Shown piece after piece: positions 1-13,934 of a DNA stretch of 64,000 nt. How positions within the stretch are numbered: position 1 is the stretch's first letter; each line of letters opens with the position of its first letter. A program made the translations under genes and the position numbers. The notes beneath the pieces were generated by a model, which saw only the letters and a program-made list of their open reading frames with translations, did not search any database and was not told where the DNA came from. Origin of the DNA: Diphasiastrum complanatum. Taxonomy: Eukaryota; Streptophyta; Lycopodiopsida; Lycopodiales; Lycopodiaceae. The stretch spans positions 48,075,112 through 48,139,111 of the forward strand of contig CM055109.1 in NCBI GenBank assembly GCA_029204225.1, given 5' to 3'.

Positions 1-1371
1 AGATGGAGTTTCTAATTTATCACAACTGACTGATTTAAAAGCAAGAAGTTGCACTATTGGACAAGAAACAAACTTGAGGACATAACAAAGTTAGAGTTGA
101 ACGAACTCTCAACAAACAAGGGAATTTAGACTTTAGCAAAATGTTCTCTTTTGACCATGCATTTAGGATCCACTAGCACGTATTGAACCTTGAGGCTGAA
201 AAGCAGATTAAAGCCTCTAAAAATATCAGGCACAAAACTCAATTCATCATTCTGGAAGCGTGCAAAAACTTGAAAAGTCTTTTTGTGCTCTAAAATTTTT
301 TTGTAGAAACACAATTCCAATGGACCTCTCATCTGACGTGTCAAAGACCAGATAGTACAGAAAGGCTTTGAAAGACATGCTGCAGCAGACCAGGACAATG
401 CACCTGATCTATAGGAGGTTAAAAAAGTAAAACTGGCCCATGAGAATGTTCGAAATGCCACTAGAAAACTAAGTATGATCCTATATGGGATACTCATACC
501 TTAGTAGTACGGGGCAAAGACAAAAACAAACTAACTATGATCAAATCTAAATTGAAGTGTGCATGCAGGAAATGTGCTGAAGGCGCATGCTATCGTTTCA
601 TTCATTCATTCTGAAGACAAATGAAACTAACATGCTAAAAACACACTGGTGGCAAAAGGTCATAACTCATATCTTATGATAAGAGCATCAAACATTCAAA
701 GTTCTGCTAAACAGTGGATAAATCGCAGAAGAGATTGTCTTGACTATAAAGGGACACTCCCCAACACATTTGAAAGAAACTGCTCTTGCAGCAGTTGAAA
801 CATACCATTCAAATGGTTAATGCTCAGATATGTCGGTGAAGTTCCCCTAGGAATAGCACCTCCAGACCAAGCCCCAAAAAACACTCACCATATCCCGAGG
901 GTCTGAGTCTGCTCCTGTCAACCCGTGCAAGGTCAAGCCATCCCGATCCTATGAAACCACCAACACTCTGCCAAACGCAATAGCTGGCAGAGATTCAAGC
1001 TTATCATGAATAAGTTGATCGAGCATTTATATGATTGTCTATACAACAACTTTGAGCCTATCAAACAGTCAACAGAGCAATCAAAAAAGTCTCAGCATAA
1101 TTTTTTGGAAACTGTAGAAATTTCAGCTTAATAATATGCCATAGAAAAGCAATAAAGCTGAAAATAAAGAAACTTGTCTCACACAATAAGCCTTCACAAG
1201 GTAAAACGTAACCAGCTACCAAGTGGGATAGACACACCTTTAAAGCCCAGATTGGACATGCCAAGAAGTGTTGTCTGTAATTGAGTCTTTGAGATGGTCA
1301 CTGTAGTCTGCATAAATCACATCATCACCACACTTATACCAGGTGCTACATGTTATCCAATTTATCATGAA
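1..1371. other. 3' flank of the RNF25-type gene, no gene recognised
   Basis: This stretch lies downstream (3') of the stop codon of the minus-strand ligase gene and should contain its 3' UTR. A 123-codon minus-strand open frame (126-497) has no family I recognise. The plus strand at about 360-480 reads like a short charged helical segment interrupted by a stop, so it may be a scrap of an unrelated coding sequence. I see no clear poly(A) signal, LTR or RNA gene. Confidence 0.35.
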
Positions 1372-4300
1372 CTATTTTTTTTTTGTTCCACAACGTATCC
1401 ACAGTTTGCCTTTTCGAGATCCTCGTAGCTCAAAATCCTGATGTCCTTGATCTTGTTCAGTTGTAGCATGAGTATGTGAGTGGTGATCCCGTGCAGAGCT
1501 TCTACCAACACGCATTTTATTGTTCGCAGCATGATGACGTATCGGAGCTCGGTGCACTTGTTTTAATGGGTCAAGCTCAGGAGTTTCAATACTGCTTGAG
1601 TTTGAAGTCCCAGAGGTACTGCAAGCCTCAACTTTGCTTGAGGTACTCTCAACTGGTGGCACAAGAACTGACTGGATTGGTGTAGTTGTTAGGTACATGC
1701 CAGGCATTATCACTTCTAATCTCCTTGGTTCAATAATGCCCCCACGGGCTTGTTGTGCATCCAATTCTGCAGCAAATCGGGCTTGTCGTGCATGTTCCTC
1801 AGTAAGAATAGACGATGTTAAAACGGTCTCGTTTCCTTCTTCCTGAGAGACATGAAGAAGCATCTCAAATTCAGTCAGTATGATAGGATAAACCATGTTA
1901 CTATTCAGATACAGTATCTAGATCCTCATCTTCACAGTTCAAACAATGTCTTGATTATGTTACACATCAGATTATTTGCCCTCCTTTACTTTGCAAGAAG
2001 GGCATAGGGATCAGGTACCCAACTAGTGTATTGATTAGTTTGACATCTATCTCCACTGTATACTTCCCAGTGCCTTTAGTATTCCAGAAAGTTGAAAGAT
2101 AACCAAGCACTGTAATTCTCACTCTTTTCTGGAATCTTTTACATATTTGTGAATGTGTGTCAATGCTTTTGTGTGTGAACCTGTTAGAAACTATTCTAGA
2201 TGTACAGGTTGAAATTGGCCTGAACACCGTCATTCATATCCCCATCCACTTTGAAGTTGTTGGGGTGTCGTTTCTGTACCATTTGTTGTCGGAATTGATG
2301 CTTGAGTCATTGCAATTCACCTCTTTGAAAATTTTGTAGCAGATAAATACTTGTACAGTACCTGGGTGCTGAGCATCATGAGGACTGAGGAAAACAATAA
2401 CTTTTGCAAAGCAGAAAAGTAAGTATACATGGTCCCACCCAAGTTGGAGAGGGTCGACATCCCTCCCTTGTCCAGCATGAAGCTCAAATAACACATCATT
2501 GTCCTGGCCGCTGAAGCATGTTTATTTCACTAGTAACAGTACCAATCACAATCAAATTGGTATTTGGAAACCATGCCTCGTACTGGTTTTGGCATGAAAG
2601 ACCTACTCACATCTTCTGATGATGACTTCAGTAAACAAATCCAAAAATTATAGAAACCAGAATATATGAGCCATCTAAGCATTCTTATCCTCGTATCTTT
2701 CATGCTAAAGTTCATCCACTTGTTCACTCATTTCTGTGCCCTGAAAAAACAAACAGGTCACGAGGCGGTGACCAAGGCTCTGAAGTTGTCATAAGCAGTC
2801 ACATGCTCAACGTCTATCAATCTAGCAGGCTTTTCACTAGGTTCATGCAATGAGCTATCATTTGGCATCTTACAGTAAACAACTTTGACATAATGGACAA
2901 ACCTGTTCATAAACTAATTTGCAATCTTCATCCCTTGAATATGTTTCAAATATTGGACTGGAGCTTCAAATGGACACAATGGGTATTTGGCATATCGAAT
3001 GTTTGAGCATTTGAAGTCTTCTATAATCAGGGATAAGTCAATTCAGCATTCCAAGTTGTTCTCTATAACCTTTTCATTTCTGTTCGTACATATTCTCAAT
3101 GGGGAGGAACTTCATCAACAACTATCAAATGCAGTCAGAAACAGTTCTTCGTAGTGGATACAAATCTTTTCTTCCCCTACTTTCAAAGCAAGACCATTGT
3201 GGATTTCCACAGAACACTGGTTTTGATTTTTTATAGTCATTTTTATAGCAATAAACTGACAGGCTATGCAAAATGTACAAAAAAATTTGCAAAATGGAAC
3301 AGAAGTAGACAATTGTCTGGAACATTGAAGCTCAAAATCAATTGAAAATGACAGTAAATTGCCAACACTAAGAAGAAGGAACCTGACCCTAAAAAATGCA
3401 AGTAAAGAAGGGGCTTGAAGATAGTGATAATCCCTTTTGGTCGAATGATTCAAATATGAGAAATGAGACGTGCCATCAAAGTGATTCTATCACCTGAGGA
3501 GAAAGCATGACATAACAATCACTAATTGTAGGAGTAGTCAAGCTGAATCGATATGAAGCTCTTGAGGAGCAAAGTAGAAAAGGCTGCCGAAGTAAATGAG
3601 ACGGGGATGGCAGGTCCAGACACATCTACCATATTTTCAAGTACCTCTTTTTTGCAATTTTGTTTTTTGTTTTTTTTTGCTGGTACACGCGAAACTTGAT
3701 TTCGGCATCCATTTCCTTTGGTTAGGCCTCCAACTACTCTATTGCTCTTGCTTTTGCTCAAGCTCTTGCTCTCACTCTATTGCTTCCACAAAGGTATCTA
3801 ACGATTAAACAAAGATTTATAACAATGTGCCCAAGCTAGGCAACTAACATACAGTGGTGGGTAATGAACTACTACAAGGTCAGCAGTAATCTTGGGGATG
3901 ATAGAGTTGGTAAAGTCACCCCGTGTGAGAGAACAATGCCAACCAATAGCATGTGTGATTCCACCACAAGAAGGGCAACGAACAGTCGAAGAAGCATGAA
4001 ATTCAGTAGAGGACCTTGAGGGGGGTACGTTCAGGCCATTTCCTCTGAAAGTGCAAAAAATAAAGGGGTGGAAATCCTGGATGATGATGACAGGAATCGA
4101 AGACGCATATAATTACCACATTAAAACTAGAAGCCCTTTACCTCGCAATTGTTGGATTTCAATCCTCTCCATCCCTTATCTTATTGCTAATCTAGACTCA
4201 TTCATTTGTTGTATGTAAATACACTGGTTTTCGAACTCTGTCTGCATTCAAACTTGTACACATTTTGACTAAACATATTCGTTCCAATAATCTAAGTCAT

Positions 4301-7300
4301 GTTGTATCGTGTCGAATGCATGTATTCAGTTTCGTTTGACTCGTGATATGCAAATAAGATAATTCGTAGGCTGAATCGATCTTGTGTCCTGTAGCTTATG
4401 TCGATTGTTATGTTCTGAATCTTATCTGACTCGCTTACGTTTCCGCAACTAAACTCTAAAATCAACTTAATTTGTGTATGTCTATGGAATCGACTGTATC
4501 GATCCAAGCGACTTCAAAGCTCGAATCAAGTAGAGCTATCTTTGTGTGATTGAAACAAAGCTTGAATCCGATAGACGTAGATTCATGCACCGAGGATTAT
4601 CGGCCCGATACTCCCTACATGGTATCAGAGCAATAATTTATACTATTTGATTCTTTTATTTGATACCTACATAAGCTCGATTTATCATATCTGATATCTA
4701 AGCAGTCAGTCAAATAGAACATACAATATCAAAATATTTTTGTTCTGATATAGAGTAAACACTAGTTGAATTGTTTTAAGGTCACACAACTTACTATCTG
4801 CGTACACTCATCTTGAGCTTCCTAATGGATTCGCAATCAGAGTCTGCTCTAATGGTAGACAAACTCGATGGTTCGAATTACCACTTATGGAAATTCAAGA
4901 CGAAAGTCGTGTTGACGGCCAAAGAGCTATAAGAAATAGTCGCAGATACTGAACTAATTCCCAGTGTCGATGAGCAGGCCATTTCCAAGTGGAAGCTCAG
5001 GGATGGCAAGGCTTTCGCCTTGATCACCCTTAACATCTCCGACACACAGATTGGCCGTATCAGACAAGCCCAATCTTCGAAAGAAGCTTGGGATATATTG
5101 AGCACACTTTACGAAGTGAGAGATGTCACTTCGAAGCTACATCTAAGGAGAAAGTTCTTCTCACTCAGAATGTCACAAGGTGATTCTGTCCATAATCACA
5201 TAAACCAATTCAAGACTCTGTAAGAGCAGATGGCAGCAATAGGTTCAATGATTGAATATTCGGACGCTGTCATGACCTTATTGTCTAGCTTGTCGTCCTC
5301 TTATGAAAACTGGGTGATGATGATTTCGACACACTCAAATATAACTTTTTCCAGAGTCATAACAATGCTGCTACAAGAGGAAATTCGAAGGAATGGAGCA
5401 TCCTCGTCCTCCATCAACGACTCGCAAGCTCTGTTCTCCAAGAAGAATTCGAAGAAGCAACAGACGAAGAAGGTTGTTAGGCAATTCGACAGCAATCAGA
5501 ACCAGTCACAGAAGCAAGGTCCAAACTAGAATCAACAACCTACTCAGAACAAGAAAAGAATGTTCTGTAAATACTGCAAAAGAACAAATCACGAGATCCA
5601 GGATTGTCGAATTTTGAAGTTCAACAACAACAACAACAACAAACAGTTGGATCAACAAGCCAACGCATCTATCAATTCGAAGTAGAATGTCGAAGATGAT
5701 GACAAGCAGAATGCCTTCATGGTGAACCATCACCATGTCGAACAAGTTGAGGAATGGTTCCTCGATTCTGGAGCAACACAACACATGATAAGCCATCAAG
5801 AATGGTTTATCGATTATTCAACCTACAGCACCAAGAATTTCGTTCACCTCAGAGATTGAAGGTGAAGGTACTATCAGACTAAATTTCAGCATGGACTGTC
5901 AAAGCTCATATCAAATGTATTGTATGTTTCGAATCTGATGAAAAATCTATTGTCGGTCAGTCAAATTATTGATTTAGGACATAAAGGTACAATTTGAAAC
6001 AGGAATAAAGAATTGATTTGGCATTATAGACTTGGTCACCTTAATCATATATTGATTGCTAACATGTCTAAGCATTCTTCAATTCTTGATTTTGACTATC
6101 GAACTGTCGTCCCTCCTGTCTACCAAAGTTGTATCAGAGCAAAGCAAACTAGAAGGCCATTTAAGTCGAATCAAGAACACATATCTAAAGATCTGCTAGA
6201 CTTAGTTGATACTGATATATGTGGCTATATGCAGACGCCATCACTGCTTGGTGCAAAATTCTATTTATTGATGATCATTCTAAAAGAACTATTGTATATT
6301 TAATGCAGCACAAATCTGAAGCCTTCCATTTCTTCTAAATATTCAAAGAACATGTTAAGTTGCAGACAGGCAAAAGAATCAAAGCTCTCATGAGCGACAA
6401 TGACAGTGAATACATCTCAGATGCATTCAAGAACTATTGTTCAACAACTGGTATCAAAAAGCAATTTGCTACTTCCTATTCTCCACAATCGAATGGACTT
6501 GCCGAAAGGAAGAACGGGACCTTAGTCGAGTCTACCAAATGCATGATCAATCATGCTTCGTTGCCCAAGTGGTAACATGCTATGTCGACAGTAGCATACG
6601 TGCAGAATCGATGTATAACTAAAGGCCTACCTGACAGCAAGACTCCTTATGAAGTTTGGACTGGATCCAAACCTTCATTCAAGCATTTAAGAGTTTTCGG
6701 ATGCACTGCCTATGCTCCTCCCAAAGGACATAAGAAAAATTAGATGAGCATTCAATCAAAACTGTTTTTGTTGGTTATTCTTCTTCGAATGGCATGTATC
6801 GACTGTACAATCTTGTAACCTGTAAAATTTTTACTAGCAAGGATGTGACTTTCATTGAAGATCAGTTCGTTGATCTGAAGGGCAAGAACCAGATCTAGTC
6901 TATCGACTCTGCTGCGACAACTGATTAATATCGAAATACCATTTCAATTCCTTCAAGTAGTCAGCCTGTACAGTCAGATTCAGAGGAAGATAAAGAAGCT
7001 GCAACTCAAGAGCAGCCGACACAAAGTCAAATTTCGCTGCCAAAACCTCCTCCCAGAAGATTGACAAGAATTCGAACTTAGCCTATTCGATTCACTGATG
7101 AGTTTGCTCACTATTCTATACAGAAGCCGACCACAATTAAAGAAGTAATGTCACGGGCCGATTCAGATCTCTAGGAACATGGACAAGGAGTACAACTCGC
7201 TGCTAAAGAAAAATTGTCACCAAAGTGCCTGTAAATAGAAAAGTCATCGACTGCAAATGGATTTTTAAGATCAAGTATAAAGCAAATGGCAGTATCGATA

Positions 7301-10300
7301 GAAGAAAGGCTCGACTCGTGGCAAGGGGATTTTCACAAACTCCCAATGTCGACTACTTCGAAAGCTTTAGCCCGTTGGTCAAGCATTCTTCTATTCGGCT
7401 GCTACTATCATATGTTGCTACAATCAACCTTGAGGTACACCAGATGGATGTACAAACAGCATTCCTCAATGGAGTTATCGAAGAGGGCATTTATATGATC
7501 CAGCCAGAAGGCTATGTTCTCAATGGTCAAGAGGATCGAGTATGCAAACTCCATTAAGCCTTGTATTGTCTCGGAATCCAAATTCGTAGAGACAGAAACA
7601 AAAGGCTTCTCTATATCACTCAGGAGAGGTACATCCACAATATATTGTCAAAATTCAATTTAATGAATTGCAAGCTTGTACATAGTCCCAATGGAACAAG
7701 GTTTGATGTTATCGAAAGAGCAATGTCCTCAAACCGATGAGGAGAGGAGCGAAATGAAGGAATATCCATATCAGTCGATTATTGGATCCCTGATGTATGC
7801 AATGATCTCCTGGCTAACCCTGATATGATCCACTAGAAAGCTCTTCTAAGAGTAATCATATATATTATGATATGCATCTGCTATGGAGAGGTTGATCCAT
7901 CCAATATCCATACATTTCATGGATACACAGATGCAAATTGGGCAGATGATGTCGACACCAAAAAATTGACTTCTGGATTTGTCTTCCTGTTCAATAATGG
8001 TCCAGTATCCTAGAACAGTTGAAAGCAGACCTCCATCGCAATATCTTCGACAGAGTTAGATTGCAGCCTCTCAAGCTACTAAAGAGGCAATTTGGTTGAG
8101 AAATCTATTGTCTGATATTGGTCTCAAACAAACTGCTCCAACAATCATTCAGTGTGACAATCAGAGTACTATAGCACTATCGATCAATCCTAGATTTCAC
8201 TCTAGGAGCAAGCACATCGAGATTAAGTACCACTATATCCGAAGCAAGATACTCGACAAGGAGGTGAGTCTGAAGTTTTGCAGAACCCAGTACATGGCAG
8301 CTGATATCTTTACAAAAGGGTTAAATCAGGAAGCACACAAGAATTTTTGTGCTATCTTAAATTTGAAAATCAAGGCATTCAAGCATCCAGATTAAGGGGG
8401 GGGTGTTGGATTTCTATCCTCTCCATCCCTTATCTTATTGCTAATCTAGATCCATTCATTTGTTGTATGTATGTAAATATTCGTATAGTCGCATACTCTG
8501 TAGAAATACACTAGTTTTCAAACAATCTGAAGAAATACAAAGGATTCGATGACAGTGTTCTATCGACATGGCCAAACTATCGAACTAAGTATCATCGTTT
8601 ATACAGCATCGTCGACTATTTGGACATCATCGAACTATTGAGCAGTCACCATCGACTCGATTTTTCAACTACTCAACACTATCACACCCAGACAGAATCT
8701 CTAACGAAATCAGATTCTGTCCAATAGCGACTACTAACAGCACGTAGTGCCTTAATCCTATTTGTAAAAGTACAGATTAAGCATTCTTTTAATCAAATAG
8801 CCATGTGGATATATTCAATAACAATCGAAGTTACTATGTTACCTAGCCATCGATCAAAAAAAAACCCGAAGCGCAACTATTCGATCTTTGCTGAAGCAGC
8901 AATGAGGCTTGTAACCTGTGAGATCTCAGTATGAAGATCAAGTATTTGGACACATGTCAAATTTGGCATAATAGTGGATCCTTTCAAGAGTTAAATCATC
9001 TGAGGGTGGTCTATTCCTAATGCTATGAAGAGGGCTAAGGCGTTTTCTTGGACTGAATAGCCAAAAGTTTGGAAAAAACTTCTCTGGAAATAGCAGTTCA
9101 TTTGGTGAGAGTTTTGAGAAACTATAACGTGATACTATGTCCATTCCTTTTCTTAACATTTTTTGCCACAGCCTGTGACTTGAGTTACATTCTGAAGCAT
9201 GTGAGACGACCATTGAGAGACTTACTGAATCTCACATCAAGAAATATTTGCAACTATGAGATTTTATATTCTTGCTTCTTCAAATTAAAGTATATTGTTA
9301 AGCTCTTCAAATGTCGGTGACCTTCCCTTATCGATAGCGTGCTATGTAATGATTGCCAACAAGCTCTTCAAAACACTGGTGTCATATGTTGTAAGGGACT
9401 GGTGTCACCTCTAGCTAGGCTTGTATGTAAATAAAGAAGCTGAAAATATCAAAATAATCATCTTCATCATTATCTTCTGATGTGACTTTCTCGCCATACT
9501 AGCCAAAATGCTTTCTTGTAACGGCATTCTTCAATCAGATTGTCTCTTTCTACATTGGAAAGAAAGGTGGCCAAATACACCTCTTCTCTTTTTGTTGTGG
9601 CCAAAGATGTGTTGCCGTTGGTGTTTGGTTTAACAATGATCTAACTCTTTGATACCTGCTGTTGCACATCTTTTCTTAAATATGCTTTTCTTGCGTTGTT
9701 GGGAATTGCTACCTCTGTAATCCCTTTGAAACTGCTTTATTAAATAAGGCAAGGCTTGCTCCAAGTAGTCGTCTCACACTAGTAAGTTCTATCTTCTTAT
9801 TTCTTAATGTAGAAGTGAACCATTATGCTCTTTGTATGTTAGAGGTAAGTAGTATCTTGAGTACAACTGTCAACAGAAACAAAATCTGCATCAAGGACTT
9901 TCTTATCAATGACAAACAATCAATCTCTAATGTCCTTGACATCAGTTAGATAATCTATTATGTTTTCTCCTTCCTCCATCCTAACTATATATATCGATGT
10001 TACATCTAGGATAATACCTGACATAATAAAGGAGACGTGCAATTATAAACTCTAGCGAGTCCAACATAAATTCTTAGACCATCAACTTTATCATGCATAG
10101 CATGGACCAAATAGTTCATCCCAGCTTAATGTAGTTTATTCCTTCAGATACAGCACTACTTGAAGCATTTGCAATCTCAAAGGAGCATTTCAAGATATCC
10201 CACGCTTGTGTAGGACTTTCAGCCTCTCTAATATGTGGGATAGAATTATCTTTCACCGACATGTTAAAAGAGTATAGTAGCTTTATCAAAATCTTTAGCC

Positions 10301-13300
10301 TCTTTCTCATCATATGGCCTCAATTCAAGTCATATGACCAAGCCCCAATCATCTTCATCCATAAGTATGTCTTGCATCTCAAATTTCCATTAGTTATGGT
10401 TAGGAGTTGCAAACTTCCCAGGCGTAGGTAAAACAGTTTCACATAAACAAGCAATGCTTATTAATGTTTGTGGAAAATAATAGGGCTCTAATACCATGGA
10501 GGAATTTGACTGCAAGTAAATGTTGCTACATTGATCTTACGATAACCAAGTATGGAAGTCAAAACTTGGATCAAACAAAAGATTATGCACAAGATAGTTA
10601 TCTGATATAAAATTGGAATTCTCACAGCTATAAGCAATATAACCTGACTCAATCATGCCAACATGACAATAGCAAAGAACTTGTGATTAGGGAATATTTA
10701 TAACCCCCACACACTTCCTCATCTCTGTTCGAAGCTGATAGGCTCCACCAACATATTGACATCTTGTGTAGGCCCCCTCTACCAACCTACTGGTTTATGT
10801 CCATAGTAGTTTAACTAAGGGATTTCATTCAGTTCATTGTCATCTACATACAAATAATAGATGCAGCAGAATGCATTCCAAAATGAGCGTTCCTGAACAC
10901 TTTTCTTTTCATAAAAAAAACTCACTAAAAACAAAAAAGATTTCAGCCCACATTAAAAAACAAAAAAATAAAAAACAGGCACGTTCCAGAAGATGGGCTG
11001 CAATAATGAAATAGCACAAAGATCACATATTACATAAAACTTAAGGGGAGTGCATGGCACAATGTATAAAAGAATAGACATTACTTCTAAAGAAGTCTTT
11101 AAATTGCTCAAGATGAAACTCACGCATAATATAATAATTTATGGAATAAAAACAAAAGCATTCTATTTTCCATACATATCATTCAAAGCATCTATCGATA
11201 CTCTAAACCCATGACTACCACCTGATAATTTACTTGATTAATCACTTCTCCGTGGCCTTATCTCTTTGGGTAATTCGGATTTTGTTTCTATTGAGCTTTA
11301 GAGTTTGTCAACTTTAAACTCAACATCATCTTCTTTTCTATTGGAGCTCACTAATTGAACGAATTAGAAGTAGCACTAGGTTCGTTCTTTTCCCTTTGAC
11401 CATATTGAATTTATGATATCATACTTAAAATTCACTCATACTGCAAGGTTATCATGAATCGTGTATGTAAAGGTCCTTCATGGAATAAATATAATAATAA
11501 CTAGAAGTGCAAGAAAACTTCATCACCTCTGCTCCATTTAAGTCGGTTGTTAGATACTCTTGGACATGTGCTACATCTGCTGCATGAATCATGGTGCGGC
11601 ATACTGGGCACAATGCCACAAATGAATCCAACTGTTTCGAAGAAATTTCCACACTGCAAGCAAAACATGTTGTTTCATTCAATGAACCAATCACCCTGAG
11701 AAAAATGAGATAGGACTTTAGCTTGTGTAGGACTAACAGCCCTTGCAGGCAAATGTAGATCGATAGGTTGATAATTTTTAGCAGAACACCAACTTATGCT
11801 AACATTCTAGCTTGTGAAATTGTATCTTTATTGGACGCAAAATAGTAAAAGATCACATAGAGCCTAGAGAGAGAGCACACACAACTGATGGGAGATAATA
11901 ATTATTGATCAAGAAGAGCTTTGTTATTTATGGCAAAAGGATGCAATTGCAGACTCTAGCTATGCTTAGCTAGCCATGCTCGACTAAGCTCTTGTAATTA
12001 TGCTAAGCTCCAAGACAAGAACCTATCTTCAAATGAAGCTCACAACTCTCTTCGTCATCTTTTGAGAACCTAACACTGACATAATTGGTCCACATCCTTA
12101 GAACCTTCTCCTTAGGTCATTCTGCTACAAGAAGCCTATTTTCTATGATGTACTTAAGGGCTCCAAACAACATATAATAAGTTGCAAGACCCAAAATCCA
12201 AATAGCAAATAATAATTCATAATTTCTGGCCCTCAAGAGCCAGAATCATCTATTGCTCTAACAAAATCGCCTATAACTCTCCCGAGTTCACAAAAGAAGT
12301 GTTTCTCCTATCTATATAGGAATGAAGATGCTGAGAGAAAATGAAAAAGCTGAAAAGGGATGTTGCAAATTGTAGATAATGACACTGCAAAATGAGGATG
12401 CTAATGTTGCAAAAGGAAGAAGATGATGTTACAAAATGACAAAAAAATAGTGTCGAATGACATTCTGAATCAAAATAATTACTCAAACACACTCTTCCAA
12501 GCTATGGATATTGACCAACAATACGAAATGGCACATCGATACAAATGTCAAAGCTAAACAATCCTATAAAGAACTAACAGAGAATCCCATGGTGTCGGTC
12601 AAAGCAAATAGACAGCAAGATAGGAATGAAAACAAAGAGCATCCTATAAAAGCAAGGGTAGATGCGTCAATACTCCCTAATGCCATAATGGACACCCAGT
12701 ACACAGGTAATAAGTGAAAGCCATATATAATATAATGCCAGCATCGAAGAAACGAACAAGCACAATCATCTTCAAAAATAGGTTGATAACTTCAATAAAA
12801 ACTTTCTTGGGGAAGCCTCCTCATCATAATTGGTTCAAGGGGAAAAAATAGTAAGCATTAATTAAAACGATAACAAAGTTGAAAGAATAGCAAGAGATGG
12901 TAACAGGGAATCACAGATAACGATGAAAGAGTATATGTTCAATTCTGCCAAGCTAGCTACATTAGATTAAGCAACTCTAAGCTTCTCCAACTACACAATG
13001 TTTGCAAACAATGACCTATCTTCAAATGAGACTCGCATGATCTTATAAAATCCTAACTATAACCTAATGGGCCCACATTCAAAGAACATTCTCTGGTAGC
13101 TCAACTACCAAGAGTCTATATTCCGACGTACTTTAGAGGTTCAGATGGCACTTAATAGATTTGAGACCCCACGTTCAACTACAAGTCACAAGGGCCCAAA
13201 TAACTGTCTATGGATAGCTCTAATAACTTGCTCTTACTTAAACAGCAATTCCATTTCCATAGCTATGTTTCAAACTACTTAAAAGGCAATGAAAACAAAT

Positions 13301-13883
13301 CATTTAACCTGTAAGAACCAGATGAACCTTCACTTAGCTCCAATTCATCTTGTAATGAACTTGTTTGTTGACAAAAAGCCTCATATTCATTGATTTTCAG
13401 CCATCTCCACCACCTCCCAAAACAATCACTGAAAAAAAGTAATCATCCAGGCTAATCAATTGTTCACGAGCTTCATTCCAGTTACACACTTCACTTTCTA
13501 GGAAGCTTTGCATTAAAAAGATCTTGTAAAGCACAGTAAGAAGCAAACTCACTACATTTACAAAGGACATGTCCCAATCGAAAGGTCGATACTTGGAAGC
13601 ATAGAAAAACAAAATTCAAATTGAACATTGATACTACGTCTTGCATGACCAAGGCAGCAGCTTTACAGGTGACCAACATAAAACACCAAAACAAGCACCA
13701 CAAAGTTGCTTATAAGTCACCTGTGAAAACAATGGAAGCACGACATGAGCTTCATATAAGGTCGTCTATCACCGTGAACATTGTCCATGACAAGAGGAAA
13801 GAGACAAAAGCAACAGTCATCTTCTGGGGCATTCATGCTTGTGATCCAGTCCACTGCTGCCTGCATTAAAGGTGTCAGACATG

Positions 13884-13934
<51 letters not shown>

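Larger units (their letters stand above)
4145..8903 (+). mobile_element. Decayed Ty1/copia retrotransposon in an intron, with 5-base target duplication
   Basis: The element runs from 4150 to 8898 and is flanked by GCAAT at 4145-4149 and 8899-8903. It has a 5' LTR, an initiator-Met primer site, gag and pol in the copia order (protease, integrase, RT, RNase H), a polypurine tract and a 3' LTR. Stops and frameshifts occur throughout, and the RT active-site region is deleted, so it is inactive. It is inserted antisense to the ligase gene, between the RING exon and the last exon. The two LTRs are clearly alike only over about the first 110 bases, which is unusual. Confidence 0.93.

Noticed and set aside
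13397-13703. Two overlapping minus-strand frames around exon 5 of the ligase
   Set aside because: They read through intron or the wrong frame; the true exon is 13428-13309, in the frame giving DCFGRWWRW.
13721-13860. Alternative NAGNAG acceptor at exon 4 of the ligase
   Set aside because: A second AG three bases in would only drop residues; the first AG fits and both keep the frame, so no separate isoform is claimed.
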